From Fidelibacterota bacterium (GTDB lineage Bacteria > Fidelibacterota > BS150m-G59): 6,649 bases of DNA. Positions 1 through 5,986 of the stretch are shown here, piece by piece (positions within the stretch are counted from its first letter, which is position 1; each line of letters starts with the position of its first letter). Under the pieces are notes generated by a model, which did not search any database, was not told where the DNA came from, and worked only from the letters and a program-made list of their open reading frames with translations. The position numbers and the translations under genes are program-made. The DNA is taken from contig JADHUZ010000077.1 of NCBI GenBank assembly GCA_016784265.1, positions 1-6,649 on the forward strand, read 5' to 3'.

Positions 1-17
1 CTTTTTTATTTCCCTCA

Positions 18-26
18 CCCCCCCCC
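18..26. repeat. Homopolymer run of nine C
   Basis: Nine consecutive C (G on the minus strand) lie near the left edge in otherwise AT-rich non-coding DNA. Such tracts are prone to slipped-strand length change and to sequencing error. On the minus strand it is followed by GTGAGGG, which could act as a ribosome site for a gene just outside the window, but no start codon is visible. Confidence 0.8.
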
Positions 27-123
27 AAACAACAAACAGAAAGGAAACAACCATGGAACCAATAATCCTAATGAGTTGTTGAGCGTGATATGACACCTAC
101 CCAGACATAATCATCAGAAATTT

Positions 124-135
124 CACACGCGTGTG
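124..135. repeat. Perfect 12-bp palindrome CACACGCGTGTG
   Basis: A self-complementary 12-mer in the non-coding stretch, 42 nt beyond the fmdB-type stop. With no loop it looks more like a dimeric protein-binding site than a terminator stem. No flanking promoter could be fixed, so its function is unknown and chance occurrence is possible. Confidence 0.4.
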
Positions 136-143
136 CTAACAAA

Positions 144-170
144 CTTGTGAATCTAACGCAAGAATTTTTT
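144..170 (+). terminator. Possible weak rho-independent terminator reading rightwards
   Basis: A 6-bp stem CTTGTG/CGCAAG (one T-G wobble) closes a 7-nt loop (150-156). It is followed by AA and six T (165-170). It would stop a plus-strand transcript arriving from the left before it runs antisense into the operon. Read on the minus strand, the same stem lies just beyond the fmdB-type stop but has only a short T tract (TTTGTT), so it would be weak in that direction. The stem is short and may be chance. Confidence 0.35.
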
Positions 171-176
171 GTGGGG

Positions 177-404
177 TTACTGGTTCGAGGGCTTTTTCTT
201 GTCTGGTGACGATTGCTTTTTATTTTTGTAATCAGTAATGTAAAATCCGCTACCTTTGAAAATCAATCCTGCCCCAGCGCCCATGAGTCGCTCGACTGCT
301 TCCGTTTCACATTTGGGACAGATTTTCACTGGTTCTTCCACAATGGATTGAAACAACTCAAATCTGTGCGAACAATGTCGGCATCTGTATTCGTAAGTCG
401 GCAT
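177..404 (-). CDS. FmdB-family zinc-ribbon protein
   Basis: A 75-residue protein of the FmdB/CxxC_CxxC_SSSS family. The N-terminus MPTYEYRC and two Cys pairs, C8-x2-C11 and C29-x2-C32, form a zinc ribbon. The family's Gly-rich segment ending FKGSGFYITDY (about residues 49-59) follows, then a Lys/Ser/Pro-rich tail. The name comes from a proposed regulator of formamidase expression; the actual role of most members is unknown, although a regulatory or nucleic-acid-linked role is often assumed. The ATG at 404 has AAGGA 8 nt upstream, placed just after the Pta-like gene's stop. The 15-nt gap makes it the probable last gene of the operon. It stops at TAA, beyond which no further minus-strand gene is seen before the left edge. 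Confidence 0.93.
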   Translation of the reverse strand: MPTYEYRCRHCSHRFELFQSIVEEPVKICPKCETEAVERLMGAGAGLIFKGSGFYITDYKNKKQSSPDKKKPSNQ

Positions 405-419
405 ATCAATTTTCCTTTT

Positions 420-1319
420 CTAAATTAAGATGCTCATAGAAATTGCCGCAACGGAATCTTGCAGATTTTCTTTCAAATAAATGGGCTGGACGGATTTTTT
501 AAATCCTTGTAAAAGCGGACCGTAAACTGAATATTTCCCAAATCTTTCAATCACATCAGTTATCATTTTTCCGATATAAAATTCCGGAAACATCAGCACA
601 GAATTTTTCGATTGAAGTGCTTGGCTCATATCTGTTAATTCAAAAACAGAAACAGTGTGCTCACGGAAACGAATCATTTCCACAGCGGCGCGAATTTTTT
701 GCACGATTGAAGAATTCTCATCTGGATAAACAAATTCGACGCGCGGCATTTTTCCGGTTAATTGATTATGCGTCCTCGCCGAAGTTATCGCAATATCCGC
801 CAGTTGGTTTGAAGTAGGCGGATCAATCCAGCAATCGGGAATTGTCAAAAATTGATCTGCAGATTCCAAAAAACACACATTGCTCGGCGTGGCTAATTCT
901 TCTTTCAAACCTATAATTTCCGTCGCTGATGCGATAATTCCCTCGTGCGGAAATCTATCGGCAACAACCAAAATATCTGCTTCGCCAATTTTCACGACAG
1001 CCAAACCAAAATTCAATGAAGATTTCAAATAGGCTTCCGTTTCCTTCGAATGCCCTTTTTGTCGAACTATCTCATTCGTAAAATGAGTAAATAGATGCGA
1101 TTTTTGCGGCGTGATGATATCAATTCCATCCAGAATTATTCCGTTTGTTTTTGCAACCTCAATAATTTTTTGCGACGTTCCAAGTAAAATCGGATGCGCT
1201 ATGCCATCTGCGGCAATCGCACTGGCGATAGCAAGCACTTTCGGCTGTGCGCCATCGGTAAACAGGATCTTCTTCTGCAACTTAGCGGCTTTTGTTATGA
1301 TGAATTGAATCTGGCTCAA
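420..1319 (-). CDS. Phosphate acetyl/butyryltransferase-family protein with degenerate active-site motifs
   Basis: The 299-residue protein is collinear with the catalytic domain of Pta, which interconverts acetyl-CoA and acetyl phosphate. Matches include the N-terminal KKILFTDGAQPKVLAIA (residues 16-32), PILLG (43-47), QLADIAITSA (182-191) and GPLLQGFKKSV (267-277). The signature regions are altered. The usual DGLVSGAxHTT reads DILVVADRFPHEG, FPDLNTGN reads FPEFYIGKM, and the loop VNDLSRG, which carries the catalytic Ser-Arg, reads VQPIYLKE. Normal phosphotransacetylase activity is therefore doubtful; it may be a pseudoenzyme or act on another acyl substrate. The start is set at TTG 1319, which overlaps the coaD stop as TTGA and aligns with the usual Pta N-terminus. 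AAGGA lies 12 nt upstream, a little far. A TTG at 1355 would add 12 residues lying inside coaD and is less likely. The fmdB-type gene follows after 15 nt. Confidence 0.82.
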   Translation of the reverse strand: MSQIQFIITKAAKLQKKILFTDGAQPKVLAIASAIAADGIAHPILLGTSQKIIEVAKTNGIILDGIDIITPQKSHLFTHFTNEIVRQKGHSKETEAYLKSSLNFGLAVVKIGEADILVVADRFPHEGIIASATEIIGLKEELATPSNVCFLESADQFLTIPDCWIDPPTSNQLADIAITSARTHNQLTGKMPRVEFVYPDENSSIVQKIRAAVEMIRFREHTVSVFELTDMSQALQSKNSVLMFPEFYIGKMITDVIERFGKYSVYGPLLQGFKKSVQPIYLKENLQDSVAAISMSILI

Positions 1320-1795
1320 TCGGGAAATTTTTCCTTCAAGCGTTCGACAACACAAGACGGCACGAATTGAGCAACATCGCCTTGCAAGCGACCCATTTCA
1401 CGAATAATTGTCGAATTCAAAAAAGTATATCTTGCATTCGGCATCAGAAAAATCGTGTCAATGGACTCATTGATTTTCCGGTTCATGAGTGCCATTTGAA
1501 ACTCATATTCAAAATCAGAAATCGCCCGCAGCCCTCTGATAATTGTGTGAGCATTTTGCGTTTTTACCCACGGCGCAATCAATCCACGAAATGATGCGAC
1601 TTCTATATTATCCATTCCAACGGTAGAACAACGAATCATATCCATCCGCTCTTCTGCACTAAACAACGGTTTTTTACTTGAATTAAGCGCAATCGTAACA
1701 ATGATTTTATCAAAAATAGTAAGTCCTCGTTTGATAATATCGAGATGACCATTAGTGATGGGATCGAATGTCCCTGGATAGACTGCTATTTTCAT
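1316..1795 (-). CDS. coaD: Phosphopantetheine adenylyltransferase (PPAT)
   Basis: CoaD transfers AMP from ATP to 4'-phosphopantetheine to make dephospho-CoA, the penultimate step of coenzyme A synthesis, in the cytoplasm. The 159-residue length is normal for the hexameric bacterial enzyme. It shows the N-terminal YPGTFDPITNGHLDII (residues 6-21) with the nucleotidyltransferase TxGH motif (T14-H17), the substrate-binding region IIRGLRAISDFEYEFQMA (85-102), and the C-terminal nucleotide-binding stretch NSTIIREMGRLQGDVAQFVP (127-146). The usual S-S/T-x-h-h-[KR]-E appears as NSTIIRE. The ATG at 1795 overlaps the rsmD stop as ATGA, with AAGGA 10 nt upstream inside rsmD, so translation is probably coupled. 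It is followed by a Pta-family gene with a TTGA overlap. That placement would fit CoA or acetyl-CoA metabolism, although the downstream protein's activity is doubtful. Confidence 0.98.
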   Translation of the reverse strand: MKIAVYPGTFDPITNGHLDIIKRGLTIFDKIIVTIALNSSKKPLFSAEERMDMIRCSTVGMDNIEVASFRGLIAPWVKTQNAHTIIRGLRAISDFEYEFQMALMNRKINESIDTIFLMPNARYTFLNSTIIREMGRLQGDVAQFVPSCVVERLKEKFPD

Positions 1796-2313
1796 GCGGA
1801 GTAAATCCTTATTTTAGTTTGACCGATTTCTTTTGCTCGTTTGGGAAGAATCGTCGTTTCTGGGGAATGCCCTGATTCTTCTAAAACGAATAATCCTTTG
1901 GAAGAAAGTTGTGGTAAAACTTTATCTATCAAGCGATCCAATTGCACGGCTCCATACGGCGGATCGGCAAAAACCAGATCGAATTTCTCTGGATTTCGAG
2001 ATAAAAATGCAAACACATCACTCCGGACGATTTGCGATCGTTCAGCAATTTCACATCGATTCACATTTTTTTTGATGATTCGAATCGCCGCAGAAGATTT
2101 TTCTACAAATGTGCAAAATACCGCTCCACAACTCAGTGCTTCGATGCCTAAATTTCCAGAGCCAGCAAACAAATCGAGCACCCGATTTTCTGTCTGATTC
2201 GGCAACACGCTAAAAATCCATTCCTTTACGCGATTTGTCGTCGGTCGCGTTTGCACCCCAGATAAACCGGATAACTTGCGTCCCTTCAATCCGCCGGAAT
2301 GAACATGAATCAA
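1792..2313 (-). CDS. rsmD: 16S rRNA (guanine(966)-N(2))-methyltransferase RsmD
   Basis: RsmD uses S-adenosylmethionine to methylate N2 of G966 of 16S rRNA in the assembling small subunit. Visible are the family's N-terminal motif GGLKGRKL (residues 7-14), RPTTNRVKE (23-31), the SAM-binding motif VLDLFAGSGNLGIEAL (45-60), the acidic residue E71 in FVEKS after the second strand, and the catalytic NPPY-type motif as DPPYG (117-121). The start is taken as the TTG at 2313, giving 173 residues, close to the usual length of about 180-190. This TTG lies where the family's first Met normally aligns (MRIIxGxxxGRxL) and has AGAGGA 6 nt upstream. The in-frame ATG at 2469 would add 52 residues with no family resemblance and would overlap the upstream gene's membrane helix. 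The gene overlaps its neighbours by 4 nt at both ends and is followed by coaD, a very common bacterial pairing. Confidence 0.95.
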   Translation of the reverse strand: MIHVHSGGLKGRKLSGLSGVQTRPTTNRVKEWIFSVLPNQTENRVLDLFAGSGNLGIEALSCGAVFCTFVEKSSAAIRIIKKNVNRCEIAERSQIVRSDVFAFLSRNPEKFDLVFADPPYGAVQLDRLIDKVLPQLSSKGLFVLEESGHSPETTILPKRAKEIGQTKIRIYSA

Positions 2314-3437
2314 GGGAGTTCCTCTATTTGCGGATGCACGATATAGCCTTGATGAGTCTGTGTAGAAATCTTCAAAAATTCGATGACTTTCGTTTTCCAC
2401 GGACAAAAATAAAAAAATGCAACACCCAATAAAATCATCAAAGCAGAAACGAATAGAAACATTCTCCATGACGATGTCCGTTCTGTTTTTTCTTCGGGCT
2501 TTGGTTCTGGGACATCTTTCTTTTTGGGCTTGGGGACTGATTTTTTCACTGGTTTTATTTTTTCTTCTAAATTTTTGTCATCCAAAAAATTAATCGCTGG
2601 CGAATTTTCAATGAATTGCCCAATGCACCACGTTGCTTCAACAAGCCATCTCGATTTTGGCAACGCAACGCCATCCATGCAAAGAACATTCAAATGCTCG
2701 GAAAGATAACTCACCGGAACATTAATCTCATCGTGGAGAAATTTTGATGATTTACTATTCCAGTGATCTCCGCAGAGAATAATTTCATCAACGACGATAC
2801 CGCCCAACGAAGGAGATTTTCCAAACAGCGTGTTGAGTTCATATAAATTTGCATTCATCCCAATCGCGCGATTGAGCCGCACTCCACTCCTCGCAGGTAA
2901 AAACGATGCCCAGGATCCAAAATTTCCGCCATCAGAAAGATAAATTTCCCGCCCAGAAGGATCGTTGAGAATAAACAATTTCCTTTTCGAATCGCTCGAA
3001 TCTGCAAATTGACATGAAGAAATAAATAACGGTGCGATTGCCGAAAAAACAAAAGACGATAGCGATTTTAGAATTTGTTTCGGATAGCCGAAAGAAAACA
3101 AAACCAGATCATCAGAATCAAGATTGAAATTTTTTCTTAAAATTTGAAATTCGTATTGATTCTTTTGAGTGGGAAAACGATGCTCAACTTCCCACTGCAA
3201 GTGTTCCTGCAAAATTTTTGCATCCAATTGTGCGGAAATTGAAAAATCAAATCCCACCAATTCCTGACTATCCATTGCGAAAATTGCATTTTTAGAAAGT
3301 TTTTGTTTTTTTAGCGCAGAAACGACATCAGATGGCTTTGTAATTTCGACAACATCCAGCGCACGAATCCTGATTTCACCATCGACTTGAAAATCAGCCG
3401 AAACGAGAAGACGATTATTTACAACAATAACTTGCAA
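2310..3437 (-). CDS. PilM/GspL-like protein with a C-terminal transmembrane helix
   Basis: This 375-residue protein probably belongs to the PilM/GspL group, the actin-fold cytoplasmic platform proteins of type IV pili and type II secretion. The best evidence is residues 60-100: a segment around LQWEVEHRFP, followed by YEFQIL, matches the PilM pattern 'aI.WEae.yiPf...dY.vl'. Residues 281-286 (AINFLD) resemble the 'INLL' peptide that opens PilN and follows the cytoplasmic domain of GspL. A Lys/Pro/Glu-rich linker (about 291-320) and one membrane helix (about 324-345) follow, leaving a tail of about 30 residues outside. Typical PilM has no membrane helix, so the layout is closer to GspL. Actin-type nucleotide-binding motifs are not evident. 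The start is the TTG at 3437, 3 nt after the upstream stop. Its ribosome site is weak (GGGGAG about 14 nt away), and no ATG or GTG fits better near the N-terminus. It shares a TTGA overlap with rsmD. Confidence 0.7.
   Translation of the reverse strand: MQVIVVNNRLLVSADFQVDGEIRIRALDVVEITKPSDVVSALKKQKLSKNAIFAMDSQELVGFDFSISAQLDAKILQEHLQWEVEHRFPTQKNQYEFQILRKNFNLDSDDLVLFSFGYPKQILKSLSSFVFSAIAPLFISSCQFADSSDSKRKLFILNDPSGREIYLSDGGNFGSWASFLPARSGVRLNRAIGMNANLYELNTLFGKSPSLGGIVVDEIILCGDHWNSKSSKFLHDEINVPVSYLSEHLNVLCMDGVALPKSRWLVEATWCIGQFIENSPAINFLDDKNLEEKIKPVKKSVPKPKKKDVPEPKPEEKTERTSSWRMFLFVSALMILLGVAFFYFCPWKTKVIEFLKISTQTHQGYIVHPQIEELP
2320..2325 (-). promoter_or_regulatory. Ribosome binding site deciding the TTG start of rsmD
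   Basis: AGAGGA sits in the last codons of the PilM/GspL-like gene, 6 nt before the TTG at 2313. Its strength and spacing support this TTG over the far-upstream ATG at 2469. Confidence 0.7.
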
Positions 3438-3440
3438 AAT

Positions 3441-5570
3441 TTACTGCGTTTCTCCCCAACTCGGTTCGCCATTCACAATTGATCCAAATGAAGAATCCTG
3501 CATAACGAACACGCCAAACTTGCGCCATTTGTATTTTTTAAATGGAGATTTAATCGTCAAGTTGAAATCGTTTACACGAACATCAAACAATTGATTAGAA
3601 TTTGGCAATTCGCAAAATGCGTTTTTCTCAGTCGGGGTGTAATATCGTTTAAAGAATTTTCGATGAATCTTCGGACTTTTCAGCGGTGATGTAATTTGTT
3701 TGACGAACAACGGATCTGTCTTGTAATCCGCCAATTCCTCAGAAGTTACATCCAACACTTTTATAACTTCCCGCGAAGCATCGGCAAAAGTTTCGATTGT
3801 GAAAATTTTCACAGGACCGCTGATTTCTTCGACAAAAAACGAGTCATTTATTACGCTTTCATATTCTGCTTTTTGCACTTCAACTGTGTCCGTTTCTGTT
3901 CGCGTAGAATCCGAATACATCTCAAAATAAAATACTGTGCGCGGCGAGAAAATTTCTCTTTTGAATATATCGAAAGTTTTTATTCTATCGTAGCTGTCTT
4001 CATCCACGGACATAATCTCCGTATTTGTCCACGTGGAATCCGAATACATTTCAAAAGAATAAGAAAATATCGTGTCGGTCAAAAGCGAATCGTAGCGAAA
4101 CACAAAAGTCGTATCATACAATTGTGCGAAACTCGAATCAAACTTCGCTACAAAATTGCGCGGCAGATACATCTTCTGACGACCGCCAATCGTCGTTGAA
4201 TCTTCTTCAATAATTTTATTCACGTGCTCCCAAGCCGTTCTCATTTTATTTACGGAATCAACCGATGAAATTGCATGCCAATCCGTCATCCCAAATAGGA
4301 TTGATAACGAATCTTGCGTATCAGCAACTTCTTGAACAATTTTTAAATCCTTTTTCCAATTGCTCGGAATGTATGTGGATGGTTTTTCTGAGTCAAACAA
4401 AAATTCAACGCGTTTGCCAACTGGAATTGATGAAATCAAACCGCTAATATGACCGAGTACCAAACGTGCCTTTTTTAAGGAATCAACCGCGGAATAGGCT
4501 TTGTAATTTGCCATTTTGAAGACAAATTGCATTGAATCTTGCGATGAACCGAATTCTATTTTCTCCGTTTCAAAATCTTTAGGAACTTTAATAATTGCGA
4601 TTTCATCAACTTTGTATTCGGAAATTTTTCCAGCAAGATTTATAATTTTTTTCTGACTGATGTGCTTGATGATACCGCGCATTTTATGCAACGAATCGGC
4701 ACGAGAATATGCTTTGCAGCTGCCAACGGATAACGCGATACGGCAAGAATCCGCAGTCTCGGAACTGTCGGCAAGTGTTTTTTGAATCGTTTCTATATCC
4801 TCAGGAATATTAACGACAATAATCTCAGTCGGGAAGTTATAAACAATGGTCTTTCCAAATGGAATCGAATCAAATACATCTTCCAAATAATCAACAATTT
4901 GTCCAATTTTATTAAGCGTGTCTGCCTTTGAGTAGCCTTGAAAATCGGCAATTTGCAAAATGTAATCCAACATTATTTTATCATTGTTTTCAGATTGAAT
5001 TGCTTTGAATTTTTCGCCGTTAGTCGGAATGTTGATCTGAGCTGTATCAACAAATTCCATTTCGTATTTCTTTCCGCAGGTCAGCAAATCTTCAGCGACA
5101 AGCTGTTGAATTTCACGAAATAATTTTCTCATTTTTAGCAGTGAATCTTTCTGCGTCTCTGCTATCCAATCTGTCAGTCCAAACACAAAATTTACTGAAT
5201 CTCTCAAAGAGCCATTCTGAAACAAATTGAAATATGATTCCATATTTTGTGGAATTTTCACAGAAACTGTATCCGGAGAAAATATAAATTTCGCATGGCC
5301 GGCAAATTTAGGATTTTTCCTCAGAGTGTCTCGGCACGAATTAACCAACTGGATCGCTTCTTTGGGACGGTCTGTAAAACTATTTGTCAGAATGTAATGC
5401 AATTTCTCCACCTGAAAAATTATTTCCATATCTTCCCTGCCTTGCTGTCGCAAATTATCTTCTCTTTTCCACAATAGTTTTGGGTAAAATAGCGAAAAAC
5501 CAAACAGCAGCACCATTACAACGATGGCAACATCTAAGATTTTAGAATATTTTGACATATGTTCTTTCAT
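3441..5570 (-). CDS. Unrecognised 709-residue single-pass membrane protein built of two internal repeat families
   Basis: I do not recognise a family for this protein. A basic N-terminus is followed by one hydrophobic helix (about residues 11-29), which suggests an N-in signal anchor with the remaining 680 residues outside the inner membrane. Residues 46-480 hold six degenerate units of 71-77 residues. Residues about 501-629 hold three units of exactly 43 residues. A C-terminal part (630-709) begins with a basic patch (KIHRKFFKRYY) and continues as a probably beta-rich region. There is no enzyme motif and no lipobox. The ATG at 5570 directly follows the upstream stop, with AGGGGA about 4 nt before it; the ATG at codon 5 (5558) is an alternative start with a poorer ribosome site. 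Its place between an HhH protein and a PilM/GspL-like protein suggests an envelope-spanning or scaffold part of a pilus- or secretion-like machine, but this is inference from neighbours only. Confidence 0.85.
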   Translation of the reverse strand: MKEHMSKYSKILDVAIVVMVLLFGFSLFYPKLLWKREDNLRQQGREDMEIIFQVEKLHYILTNSFTDRPKEAIQLVNSCRDTLRKNPKFAGHAKFIFSPDTVSVKIPQNMESYFNLFQNGSLRDSVNFVFGLTDWIAETQKDSLLKMRKLFREIQQLVAEDLLTCGKKYEMEFVDTAQINIPTNGEKFKAIQSENNDKIMLDYILQIADFQGYSKADTLNKIGQIVDYLEDVFDSIPFGKTIVYNFPTEIIVVNIPEDIETIQKTLADSSETADSCRIALSVGSCKAYSRADSLHKMRGIIKHISQKKIINLAGKISEYKVDEIAIIKVPKDFETEKIEFGSSQDSMQFVFKMANYKAYSAVDSLKKARLVLGHISGLISSIPVGKRVEFLFDSEKPSTYIPSNWKKDLKIVQEVADTQDSLSILFGMTDWHAISSVDSVNKMRTAWEHVNKIIEEDSTTIGGRQKMYLPRNFVAKFDSSFAQLYDTTFVFRYDSLLTDTIFSYSFEMYSDSTWTNTEIMSVDEDSYDRIKTFDIFKREIFSPRTVFYFEMYSDSTRTETDTVEVQKAEYESVINDSFFVEEISGPVKIFTIETFADASREVIKVLDVTSEELADYKTDPLFVKQITSPLKSPKIHRKFFKRYYTPTEKNAFCELPNSNQLFDVRVNDFNLTIKSPFKKYKWRKFGVFVMQDSSFGSIVNGEPSWGETQ
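3684..4070 (-). repeat. Three tandem 43-residue protein repeats in the 709-residue protein
   Basis: Residues about 501-629 contain three units of exactly 43 residues. The anchors are the Asp of YSDST/YSDST/FADAS at D511, D554 and D597, the Glu four residues before each (E507, E550, E593), and the closing Pro of IFSP/ISGP/ITSP at P543, P586 and P629. Each unit reads as two or three beta-strands followed by an acidic helix-like segment. At DNA level units 1 and 2 still match at 17 of 18 bases (4032-4049 against 3903-3920, offset 129), which points to duplication more recent than that of the six larger repeats. Confidence 0.85.
4131..5435 (-). repeat. Six degenerate tandem protein repeats (about 75 residues each) in the 709-residue protein
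   Basis: Three anchors recur in step. The first is an Asp, usually 'DS', that opens a beta-like segment: residues D47, D124, D197, D274, D345 and D420, spaced 77, 73, 77, 71 and 75. The second, 18-20 residues later, is 'D-S/T-L-x-K-M/I' starting a predicted helix: D142, D217, D292, D363, D438, with a weaker D67 in unit 1. The third is a hydrophobic-Pro pair closing the unit: KIP 105-107, NIP 180-182, NIP 254-256, KVP 328-330, YIP 400-402 and YLP 468-470. Units 3 and 4 share KAYSxxDSL, and units 2 and 6 share G-x-TDW. The first unit is the most diverged and the last is shortened between its second and third anchors. Boundaries are approximate. Confidence 0.8.
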
Positions 5571-5975
5571 TCATTCCCCTTGTTTTTGCCGCACAAAAAG
5601 CAACTCCCGTAGCGGCTTTATCGTTTTTTCTCCAATTCCAGGAACTTCCAACAAATCATCAATTGAATCGAACTTTCCTTTTGCATTTCGAAACTCAAGA
5701 ATCAGTTCGGCAGTCTTATGCCCAATTCTAGGCAATTTTATCAAGTCAGATTCAGTCGCTAAATTTAAGTCAATTCTATGATTCGAAACAATTATATCCT
5801 TGCCAATTTGAGAATGTTTTATTGAATCGCTAATTTCGAGAAACTTCTGTTCAAATTCCGTCGCTTCAAAAGAAAAATTATGAGAGAATTTATCAATCAA
5901 CCTTGCGATGCTTCCGAAAGCAATCAGCATTGCAAAGAATAGAATTGCTTTTTTTTCGTTTGGTGTAAAAATCAC
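5571..5975 (-). CDS. Membrane-anchored ComEA-like helix-hairpin-helix protein
   Basis: This small protein (134 residues from GTG) has one N-terminal hydrophobic segment (about residues 9-27, AILFFAMLIAFGSIARLI), a short charged spacer, and a C-terminal ComEA-type domain with two helix-hairpin-helix motifs. The hairpins are LPRIGHKTA and VPGIGEKTI, and the sequence IDLNLATESDL before them is the usual 'iNiNtA..eL' lead-in. In known ComEA proteins this layout places a non-specific double-stranded-DNA-binding domain outside the inner membrane for DNA uptake; here that role is inferred. The GTG at 5975 is preferred because AGGA lies 7 nt upstream of it. A TTG at 5981 would add two residues but leaves the same AGGA only 1 nt away. 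The stop codon directly abuts the start of the 709-residue gene. HhH domains also occur in proteins unrelated to transformation, so the symbol comEA is not assigned. Confidence 0.85.
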   Translation of the reverse strand: MIFTPNEKKAILFFAMLIAFGSIARLIDKFSHNFSFEATEFEQKFLEISDSIKHSQIGKDIIVSNHRIDLNLATESDLIKLPRIGHKTAELILEFRNAKGKFDSIDDLLEVPGIGEKTIKPLRELLFVRQKQGE

Positions 5976-5982
5976 AGACAAT

Positions 5983-5986
5983 TCCT
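5983..5986 (-). promoter_or_regulatory. Ribosome binding site deciding the GTG start of the HhH gene
   Basis: AGGA overlaps the dnaJ TAG stop. It is 7 nt from the GTG at 5975 but only 1 nt from the alternative TTG at 5981, so it supports the GTG. Confidence 0.6.

Noticed and set aside
114..142. Minus-strand promoter with TTGTTA as -35 and the palindrome in the spacer
   Set aside because: At 17-nt spacing the -10 would be TTCTGA, a poor match, so it is not supported.
2314..2469. Upstream ATG extension of rsmD (52 residues)
   Set aside because: The extension has no family resemblance and overlaps the end of the PilM/GspL-like gene, while the TTG at 2313 has a good ribosome site and aligns with the normal RsmD N-terminus.
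3696..4199. Long plus-strand open frame (167 codons) opposite the 709-residue gene
   Set aside because: It is antisense to the repeat region, its translation is rich in Arg, Phe, Ile and Cys with no recognisable motif, and no fitting operon context exists on that strand.
4131..5435. Resemblance of the repeats to the OmpA C-terminal peptidoglycan-binding motif (G-x-TDW then an Arg-bearing helix)
   Set aside because: Only two units have G-x-TD, the Asn and other peptidoglycan-contact positions are not conserved, and the strand/helix order could arise by chance; a profile search would be needed.
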